Assembly: GCF_018588885.1 (NCBI RefSeq)
Contig: NZ_JAFFIW010000005.1
Span: 186,001 to 250,000 of the forward strand
DNA: 64,000 nt
DNA from: Mesorhizobium sp. dw_380
GTDB taxonomy: Bacteria > Pseudomonadota > Alphaproteobacteria > Rhizobiales > Rhizobiaceae
Reading direction: 5' to 3'
Both the position numbers and the translations under genes were made by a program. Under the pieces are notes generated by a model. That model was not told where the DNA came from. It did no database searches and was given only the letters and a program-made list of their open reading frames with translations. Each line of letters begins with the position of its first letter. The first letter of the stretch is position 1. This document shows, piece after piece, positions 54,851 to 64,000 of the stretch.

Positions 54851-56118
54851 TGGACGCAAATACGCAAACGAACGGCGCCATTCTGCAGGTAGATCACCTG
54901 TCGATGAAGTTTGGCGGCCTGGTCGCCATCGGCGACCTGTCGTTCACCGCCAGGCGCGGCGAAATCACGGCGCTGATTGGCCCCAACGGCGCCGGCAAGA
55001 CCACCGTGTTCAACTGCATCACCGGCTTCTACAAGCCGTCGGAAGGCATGATCACGCTCAACCGCGCCGATGGCTCGACCTATTTGCTGGAGCGGCTGCC
55101 CAACCACGAGATCCCGGCACGCGCCAAGGTGGCGCGCACCTTTCAGAACATCCGGCTGTTCTCGGGCATGACGCTGCTCGAGAACCTGCTGGTTGCCCAG
55201 CACAACAAGCTGATGAAAGCATCGGGCTATACGGTGCTTGGCCTGTTCGGCTTCAGCGGCTACCGCAAGGCCTCGGCCGAATCGGTGGAGCTTGCCAAGC
55301 ACTGGCTGGAAAAGGCCGATCTCGTCGATCGTGCCGACGATCCGGCCGGCGACTTGCCCTATGGCGCGCAGCGGCGGCTCGAGATCGCGCGTGCCATGTG
55401 CACCGGCCCCGAGCTCCTGTGCCTCGACGAACCGGCGGCCGGCCTCAACCCGAAGGAATCGGCGGCACTCAACGAACTGCTGATGGACATCAAGCACACG
55501 TCGGGCGCTTCGATCCTGCTGATCGAGCACGACATGTCGGTGGTCATGCAGATTTCCGACCATGTCGTGGTGCTGGAATATGGCCGCAAGATCTCCGACG
55601 GCAATCCGCAGTCGGTGCGCACCGATCCGCGCGTCATTGCCGCCTATCTCGGCGTCGACGATGAGGAAGTCGAGACCGTGCTGACCGAAGTCGGCGACGA
55701 GGACGTCATCGAACAACTCGACACCGGTCCCGATGCGGCGCATGGGCCGGGCACGTCAGCCTCGTATCTCGCCGGACCGGTGAGCGACACCGTCGGCCAC
55801 AGCGAAGGTGAGCGCGTCACGGTATCCAAAGCTGCTTCGAAGGCGGCACAGGTCGATGCGCGCGCAGCGAGCGTGGCGAGCAAGCCAATCGCTCCGGAAC
55901 CCGCGGCGAAGACAAAGACCCGCAAGACGGCTTCGAAGGCCGCAACCGGGCCGGCCAAGTCGACCGGGCCAGCCAAGTCGACCGCATCGGCCAAGCCGGC
56001 AGCGAAAGCTCCTGCTGGAAAGCCTCCTGCTGGAAAGGCTCCTGCTGGAAAAACCGCCGGTGCAGGAAAAACCGCCGCAGCCAAGCCTGTGTCGAGCAAG
56101 CGTGGAGGGCGTAAATAA
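54850..56118 (+). CDS. livG: Branched-chain amino acid ABC transporter ATPase LivG with long Lys/Ala-rich tail
   Basis: 422 residues, against about 255 in E. coli. Residues 1-265 are a complete ABC ATPase: Walker A in GPNGAGKTTVFN, a LivG-type signature region with LPYGAQRRLEIARAM, Walker B in ELLCLDEPAAGLNPKE and the switch His in LLIEHDMSVVM. The remaining about 150 residues are Lys/Ala/Pro/Ser-rich low complexity, partly built from 15-base and 18-base DNA repeats (PAGKPPAGKAPAGK). The tail follows the acidic DDEEVETVLTEVGDED. One-base overlaps join it to livM and livF. Confidence 0.94.
56008..56052 (+). repeat. Three tandem 15-base repeats in the livG tail
   Basis: GCTCCTGCTGGAAAG occurs at 56008, 56023 (first base C) and 56038 (last base A), encoding APAGK, PPAGK and APAGK. 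An 18-base repeat of similar kind (CCAAGTCGACCGGGCCRG) lies just upstream around 55950-55985. Confidence 0.9.
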
Positions 56119-56846
56119 TGGCCAGGACAACGCTGCTCGATATCAAGGGCGTGCAGACCTACTACGGCAACATCCGGGCCCTGAACGGTGTCGATGTCAC
56201 CGTCAAGGAGGGCGAGATCGTGGCGCTGATCGGCGCCAACGGCGCCGGCAAGTCGACGCTGATGATGACCATTTTCGGCGCGCCGCGCGCCCGCACGGGC
56301 ACCATCACCTTCGCCGGCACCGATATCACCCAATTGCCGACGCACGAGATCGCGCGGATGCGCATCGCGCAATCGCCGGAGGGGCGTCGGATCTTCCCGC
56401 GCATGACGGTGATGGAAAACCTGCAGATGGGCGCCAGCCTCGACGGCCTCAAGCATTACGATGAGGACGTCGAGAGGGTGTTCACGCTGTTTCCAAGGCT
56501 GAAGGAGCGCATCGCCCAGCGCGGCGGTACGCTGTCGGGCGGCGAGCAGCAGATGCTGTCGATCGGGCGCGCGCTGATGGCGCGGCCGAAGCTGCTTCTG
56601 CTCGACGAACCGTCGCTGGGCCTCGCCCCGCTGATCGTCAAGCAGATCTTCGATGCCATCCGGGAGTTGAACCGCACCCAGGGGTTGACGGTGTTCCTGG
56701 TCGAGCAGAACGCGTTTGGCGCGCTGAAACTCGCGACGCGCGGCTATGTCATGGTCAACGGCAATGTGACGATGAGCGGCACCGGCAAGGAACTGCTCGC
56801 CAATCCGGAAGTGCGTGCCGCCTATCTCGAAGGCGGACATCACTGA
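56118..56846 (+). CDS. livF: Branched-chain amino acid ABC transporter ATPase LivF
   Basis: 242 residues, standard LivF. Walker A GANGAGKSTLMM, signature LSGGEQQMLSIGRALM, Walker B KLLLLDEPSLGLAPLI and switch His replaced by Gln in VFLVEQNAFGAL, as is usual in LivF. Also QSPEGRRIFPRMTVMENL. It is the second nucleotide-binding subunit with LivG. The ATG overlaps the livG stop by one base. Confidence 0.95.
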   Translation: MARTTLLDIKGVQTYYGNIRALNGVDVTVKEGEIVALIGANGAGKSTLMMTIFGAPRARTGTITFAGTDITQLPTHEIARMRIAQSPEGRRIFPRMTVMENLQMGASLDGLKHYDEDVERVFTLFPRLKERIAQRGGTLSGGEQQMLSIGRALMARPKLLLLDEPSLGLAPLIVKQIFDAIRELNRTQGLTVFLVEQNAFGALKLATRGYVMVNGNVTMSGTGKELLANPEVRAAYLEGGHH

Positions 56847-56898
56847 GTTTGGAGCGAAGGTGTGCATCCGGTATTCCGCTTCAAATTATTTGTTTGTC

Positions 56899-56942
56899 GC
56901 ATGATCTTTGTCCGAAAAGTCCGCAACTTTTCGGGATCATGC
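56899..56942. repeat. Palindromic intergenic repeat between livF and the DUF6867 gene
   Basis: GCATGATC at 56899-56906 pairs with GATCATGC at 56935-56942. An inner CCGAAAAG (56912-56919) pairs with CTTTTCGG (56927-56934). It has the look of a dispersed Mesorhizobium palindrome. It could stabilise livF mRNA or attenuate read-through. Confidence 0.7.
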
Positions 56943-56957
56943 TAAGGAGACTTCATC

Positions 56958-57305
56958 ATGCAGGGCATTCTCTATGAGGAACCCTCGATCTGGCAGTTCT
57001 TCTTCGTCACCTGCCTGCTCGGCGGCTGGGCGGCATGGATGACCGGCAAGGCCAGCGCCCAGACATGGCGCAGCTTCGTCCATCTGTTCGCCTATATGCT
57101 CGGGCTCGGGATCGGCATCCGCTTCATCCATCACGCGCTGTTCGACGGCACGATGTTCTCGCTGCATTTCTATATCGTCGACACCATCGTGCTGATGATA
57201 CTCGGCTTCGTCGGCTATCAATACACACGAACCAACCAGATGGTCACACAATATAATTGGCTCTACGAAAGAGCTTCAATCTTGAGCTGGAAGCCGAAAG
57301 GTTGA
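56958..57305 (+). CDS. DUF6867 family small membrane protein of the liv operon
   Basis: 115 residues with three predicted membrane helices (about 12-30, 41-60, 70-90). Sequence landmarks are EEPSIWQFFFVTCLLGGWAAW, TGKASAQTWRSF and a C-terminal RTNQMVTQYNWLYERA. Proteins of this kind are repeatedly found between livF and livK in Rhizobiales; the function is unknown, an accessory role in the transporter is inferred from position. AAGGAG precedes the ATG. Confidence 0.85.
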   Translation: MQGILYEEPSIWQFFFVTCLLGGWAAWMTGKASAQTWRSFVHLFAYMLGLGIGIRFIHHALFDGTMFSLHFYIVDTIVLMILGFVGYQYTRTNQMVTQYNWLYERASILSWKPKG

Positions 57306-57442
57306 CGTTCATCATAAACGCCGCTTCGGGGATGAATCGGCGTGACAAGTGCCTGAAAATCGGCAAACTATGCTTTCTGCGATAAGGGTGGGCATCGCAT
57401 GAAAGCTTCATCCACGCCCACTCCGTTAATGGGAGCGTTTAC

Positions 57443-58561
57443 ATGAAAAAGTCACTTTTGTCCGCCGTCGCCCTGACCGCGCTCGTCGCGTTCGGCGGCA
57501 ACGCGTGGGCTGATGTAATGTTCGGCGTTGCCGGTCCGATCACCGGTCCGAACGCGGCCTTCGGCGCGCAGCTGCAGAAGGGCGCCGAGGCAGCGGTTGC
57601 CGCGATCAATGCCAAGGGCGGCATCAATGGCGAGCAGATCAAGCTCGAAGTCGGCGACGACGTCTCCGATCCGAAGCAGGGCATCTCGGTCGCCAACAAG
57701 TTCGTCGGCGACGGCGTCAAGTTCGTGATCGGCCACTTCAACTCGGGCGTGTCGATCCCGGCCTCGGAAGTCTACGCGGAAAACAACATCGTCGAAATCA
57801 CGCCGGCTGCGACCAATCCGAAGTTCACCGAGCGCGGCCTGTGGAACGTGTTCCGCACCTGCGGACGCGACGATCAGCAAGGCAGCATCGCCGGCGGCTA
57901 TATCGCCGCGAATTTCAAGGATGCCAAGGTCGCCATCGTGCACGACAAGACCCCTTATGGCCAGGGCCTCGCCGATGAAACCAAGAAGGCGATGAACGCC
58001 GCCGGCGTCAAGGAAGTGATGTATGAAGGCGTCAATGTCGGCGACAAAGACTTCTCGGCCCTTATCGCCAAGATGAAGGAAGCCGGCGTCACCCTGATCT
58101 ACTGGGGCGGCCTGCATACCGAAGCCGGCCTGATCATCCGCCAGTCCGCGGACCAGGGCCTCAAGGCACCGATGATGTCGGGTGACGGCATCGTGACGGA
58201 CGAGCTTGCCGCGATCGCGGGCGACGCCGTTGCCGGCACGCTCAACACGTTCGGCCCCGACCCGCGCCTGATCCCGGCCAACAAGGAACTCGTCGAGAAG
58301 TTCCGCGCGCAGGGCTTCGAGCCGGAAGCTTACACGCTCTACGCCTATGCCGCCGTGCAGGTGGTCGCCGAGGCAGCCGCTGCCGCCAAGACGAACGATC
58401 CGCAGGCCGTCGCCAAGGCGATGCATGAAAACGGCCCGTTCCCGACGGTTCTGGGCGATCTCGCCTATGACGCCAAGGGCGATCCGAAGCTGCCGGGCTA
58501 CATCATGTACGAGTGGAAGAAGAAGGACGACGGAAAGTATTCCTGGTTCCCGAAGTCGTAA
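57443..58561 (+). CDS. livK: Branched-chain amino acid ABC transporter substrate-binding protein
   Basis: 372 residues. Sec signal peptide (1-24, AFGGNAWA). The type I periplasmic binding fold begins [20 protein letters not shown] and has [20 protein letters not shown] (ligand site region), [20 protein letters not shown] and [19 protein letters not shown] helices. It delivers the amino acid to LivHM. GGGAG precedes the ATG by about eight bases; a strong terminator follows the stop. A separate promoter in the 137-base gap before it is likely, since binding proteins are usually expressed more strongly. Confidence 0.95.
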   Translation: MKKSLLSAVALTALVAFGGNAWADVMFGVAGPITGPNAAFGAQLQKGAEAAVAAINAKGGINGEQIKLEVGDDVSDPKQGISVANKFVGDGVKFVIGHFNSGVSIPASEVYAENNIVEITPAATNPKFTERGLWNVFRTCGRDDQQGSIAGGYIAANFKDAKVAIVHDKTPYGQGLADETKKAMNAAGVKEVMYEGVNVGDKDFSALIAKMKEAGVTLIYWGGLHTEAGLIIRQSADQGLKAPMMSGDGIVTDELAAIAGDAVAGTLNTFGPDPRLIPANKELVEKFRAQGFEPEAYTLYAYAAVQVVAEAAAAAKTNDPQAVAKAMHENGPFPTVLGDLAYDAKGDPKLPGYIMYEWKKKDDGKYSWFPKS

Positions 58562-58587
58562 TCCATTCAGAGATATGAGACCAATGA

Positions 58588-58618
58588 TGCCCGGCGCCAC
58601 GCGCCGGGCATTTTTTTT
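58588..58618 (+). terminator. Intrinsic terminator after livK
   Basis: TGCCCGGCG pairs perfectly with CGCCGGGCA over a 5-base loop, followed by eight T. It ends the liv operon. Confidence 0.95.
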
Positions 58619-58847
58619 GCCCGGCGTTCCGGCGGCGGTGACTTTCCTGTCTTCGTAACCGGGAGAGATCGCATCCAGGATCGAAATTGTCGCCATTGTT
58701 CCGTCCGTTTGCGCGAATGCGTGCGAGTGTTGGCCAGGCAATCGATTTAAATCGGTTTAAATTGGCGTCGATTTTGTTTGCACTGCAGCATTTTCACGCT
58801 AATCATTGCGCCGGTTTCCCGTCCTCTCCATCTCTGGAGCCCAGTCC

Positions 58848-62306
<3,459 letters not shown>

Positions 62307-62466
62307 GCTCGCAAACGCGCAGCCAGGCTGTCGGCTTCTGTCGGCAGCCATGGCAGGCTGTTCGATAAGCGCTTGACCCGGTGCCTCCGGTCGGGCATCG
62401 AACCGCTGAAATTCGCTGCCGGCTGTTTTCCGAGTCGCGGCGCAGAACTGATTTTTGGAGAGAAAC

Positions 62467-62727
62467 ATGGCCGACGATATCACCGAGACCAGCCAGACTG
62501 TTGCCGCCGGCCAGCTGCGTGCCTTCATCGAGCGCATCGAGCGGCTCGAGGAAGAAAAGAAGACGATCTCCGACGATATCAAGGAAGTGTTCGCCGAGGC
62601 CAAAGGCACCGGCTTCGACACCAAGGCGATCCGCACCATCATCCGTCTGCGCAAGAAGGATCAGGCCGAGCGCCAGGAAGAGGACGCCATCCTCGATCTG
62701 TACATGGCCGCACTCGGCATGGTCTAA
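62467..62727 (+). CDS. gapR: GapR/DUF2312 family nucleoid-associated protein
   Basis: 86 residues from the ATG at 62467 (GGAGAG upstream). The whole protein is the DUF2312 domain: [39 protein letters not shown] and [20 protein letters not shown]. GapR of Caulobacter forms helical tetramers that bind overtwisted AT-rich DNA and help topoisomerases during replication. Length and sequence match well. Confidence 0.92.
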   Translation: MADDITETSQTVAAGQLRAFIERIERLEEEKKTISDDIKEVFAEAKGTGFDTKAIRTIIRLRKKDQAERQEEDAILDLYMAALGMV

Positions 62728-62777
62728 AACCAACCGACCCGGTGCCCGATGCGGTCACCGGAAATACGGTTCGAACC

Positions 62778-63218
62778 ATGAGAGAATTCGACTTCGGCGG
62801 ACGGCGCGCCTCGGAATTCCGCCATCGCGGCTTCTGGTCGCTGTTCGCTGAGCGGCATCCGGAAGAAAGAGCCCGGCTGGCGCGGCGCGGACCCTGGTTC
62901 TGGCAGCGCGGGCTGCCCGACTTCGCCTTGGTCCTTTCCATGTATGTCGCGCCGGCGCAGAACCATGTCGGCGTTTTCTTCGGCCGCAACGAGAAGTTCG
63001 GCGCCACGCAAAGCTGGTCGCGGTTGAAGCCGTTCCAGCCGGCGATCGAAGACAGGCTGAAGCTCAGGCCAGAACAAAGTTGCGAGGGCCTCGGCATCAA
63101 TTCGATGTGGCGGGTGAACTGCTACGCCGAAGACAACTGGCCCGCGATGGCCGACTGGCTGGTGACGGAATGTTCGCGTGTCGAGCGCGCCGTTGTCGAA
63201 GTCCTGGGACAGGGATAG
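62778..63218 (+). CDS. Hypothetical protein
   Basis: 146 residues from the ATG at 62778. Soluble, no signal peptide. Features: FRHRGFWSLFAERHPEERAR, FALVLSMYVAPAQNHVGVFF, INSMWRVNCYAEDNWPAMAD and a C-terminal VERAVVEVLGQG. The alternating strands resemble DUF4268-type domains of unknown function, but I am not certain. The next gene starts directly after its stop, indicating an operon. Confidence 0.75.
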   Translation: MREFDFGGRRASEFRHRGFWSLFAERHPEERARLARRGPWFWQRGLPDFALVLSMYVAPAQNHVGVFFGRNEKFGATQSWSRLKPFQPAIEDRLKLRPEQSCEGLGINSMWRVNCYAEDNWPAMADWLVTECSRVERAVVEVLGQG

Positions 63219-63527
63219 ATGTCGGTGTTTCCAGGCGTCAGATCCTTCTTCCGCTCGCGTTGGTTTGGTCTGATGCCGCTCGACCGGCTGTTCTGGCGCG
63301 ACATGATGCTGGTCGGCACATTGATCAACCTGGCATCTTCGGCGCTGGCCTTGGTCCTGCTCGGCCTGAAGCTGCCGCTGTGGCTGGTTCTGGCGGTGCA
63401 TTTCGCACCGGTGCCGTACAATATCTTCCTGGCGTCAGCGGTCTGCAGCACGGCGGAGAGCGGCGCCAAGGCTTCATTGATGATGCTGGGTTCAGCGCTT
63501 TGGCTGATCGCCACGGTGGTGGTCTGA
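63219..63527 (+). CDS. Hypothetical membrane protein
   Basis: 102 residues, begins at the base after the preceding stop. About three membrane helices (32-50, 55-72, 82-100), with FWRDMMLVGTLINLASSALA and LVLAVHFAPVPYNIFLASAV. No named family recognised. Translational coupling to the gene at 62778 suggests a joint function. Confidence 0.75.
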   Translation: MSVFPGVRSFFRSRWFGLMPLDRLFWRDMMLVGTLINLASSALALVLLGLKLPLWLVLAVHFAPVPYNIFLASAVCSTAESGAKASLMMLGSALWLIATVVV

Positions 63528-63596
63528 ACAGGGGAACACAGCAGCACGAAAAAGGGCGGCCGAAGCCGCCCTTTGCAGAAAGCCATGAGATGCCGT

Positions 63597-64000
63597 TCAG
63601 GCGGCCGGCTCGAATTTCAGCGCGACACCGTTGATGCAGTAGCGCAGGCCGGTCGGCGGCGGGCCATCCTCGAAGACATGGCCGAGATGGCTGCCGCAGC
63701 GCGCGCAGTGGCATTCGGTGCGGACCATGCCGTAGCTGCGGTCGACGGTGGTCTCGACCGAGCCAGGCACCGGGTCGTTGAAGCTCGGCCAGCCCGTGCC
63801 ACTCTCGAACTTCAGCTTGGATTCGAACAGCGGCTGGTCGCAGCCGACGCAGGAAAATGTGCCGGCACGCTTCTCGTAAAGCAAGGCGCAGCTTCCCGGC
63901 CGCTCGGTGCCGTGGCCGCGCATGACCGCATATTGCTCCGGCGTCAGCCGGGCGCGCCATTCGGCGTCGGTGCGGGTGACGGGGTAGGTATGAGTGTCCA
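63597..64000 (-). CDS. msrB: Peptide-methionine (R)-S-oxide reductase MsrB (5' end cut by window edge)
   Basis: The frame runs open to the window edge, reading [18 protein letters not shown] then [18 protein letters not shown], the expected MsrB N-terminus. The start codon is probably one or two codons beyond position 64000; the internal Met at 63923 is not the start. Zinc-binding cysteine pairs are seen in CVGC and CARC, with [23 protein letters not shown] and the catalytic Cys in [13 protein letters not shown]. It reduces methionine-R-sulfoxide in proteins. Near-complete, about 134 residues visible. Confidence 0.94.
   Translation of the reverse strand, partial: DTHTYPVTRTDAEWRARLTPEQYAVMRGHGTERPGSCALLYEKRAGTFSCVGCDQPLFESKLKFESGTGWPSFNDPVPGSVETTVDRSYGMVRTECHCARCGSHLGHVFEDGPPPTGLRYCINGVALKFEPAA

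Overview
The window reads as the chromosome of a Mesorhizobium-like alphaproteobacterium (Rhizobiales). It is GC-rich, carries a complete fixNOQP-fixGHIS set, has rhizobial mosaic intergenic repeats, and shows core gene orders such as rplU-rpmA, obgE-proB-proA, rsfS-rlmH-envC-ctpA-rppH and a liv operon with a DUF6867 gene. Genus assignment is inference from protein resemblance; no marker here fixes a species.

Two domains meet near position 22,272. The left domain (1 to about 22,271) looks like the integrase-proximal end of an integrative conjugative element or symbiosis island. It carries the tail of a Trb mating-pair operon (trbL end, trbF, trbG, trbI, a DUF2274 gene). A micro-oxic respiration block follows: hemN and an fnrN/fixK-like regulator are divergent around a FixK/FNR box, then come fixNOQP for cbb3 oxidase, fixGH, the copper ATPase fixI and fixS. 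A third FixK/FNR box lies after fixS, ahead of an apparently decayed frame. Then come a small CHAT/caspase-like protein, a UbiM-type FAD hydroxylase and a GGDEF-EAL protein. About 1.1 kb of mostly gene-poor DNA precedes a hypothetical gene and a tyrosine recombinase that sits just beyond the 3' end of tRNA-Ser(CGA). No nod or nif gene is in the window, so calling it a symbiosis island is inference from the fix genes.

The right domain (22,362 to 64,000) is conserved chromosome. In order: ribosomal proteins L21 and L27; two GNAT acetyltransferases; an endonuclease/exonuclease/phosphatase protein; obgE, proB, proA, nadD; an MFS transporter and an MscS channel; rsfS, rlmH; an EnvC-like LytM protein, ctpA, a divergent polysaccharide deacetylase and rppH; alr and dadA; a coupled phospholipase A2-like and phospholipase D-like exported pair; a LysR regulator divergent from mmsA; two paralogous small secreted proteins; a hydroxyproline catabolic cluster (GntR regulator, DapA-type deaminase, FAD oxidase, proline-racemase-type epimerase); livHMGF, a DUF6867 protein and livK; pyruvate carboxylase; a GapR/DUF2312 protein; two hypotheticals; and the 3' part of msrB.

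Most worth a second look: the CHAT-like gene with diverged direct repeats on both sides; three FixK/FNR boxes that share the same symmetric departure (CTGA-N6-TCAG) from the textbook TTGA-N6-TCAA; the coupled PLA2-PLD pair; in-frame repeat tails on ProB, LivG and L21; a tandem duplication of the mmsA 3' end; and palindromic GntR operators in the hydroxyproline promoter region.
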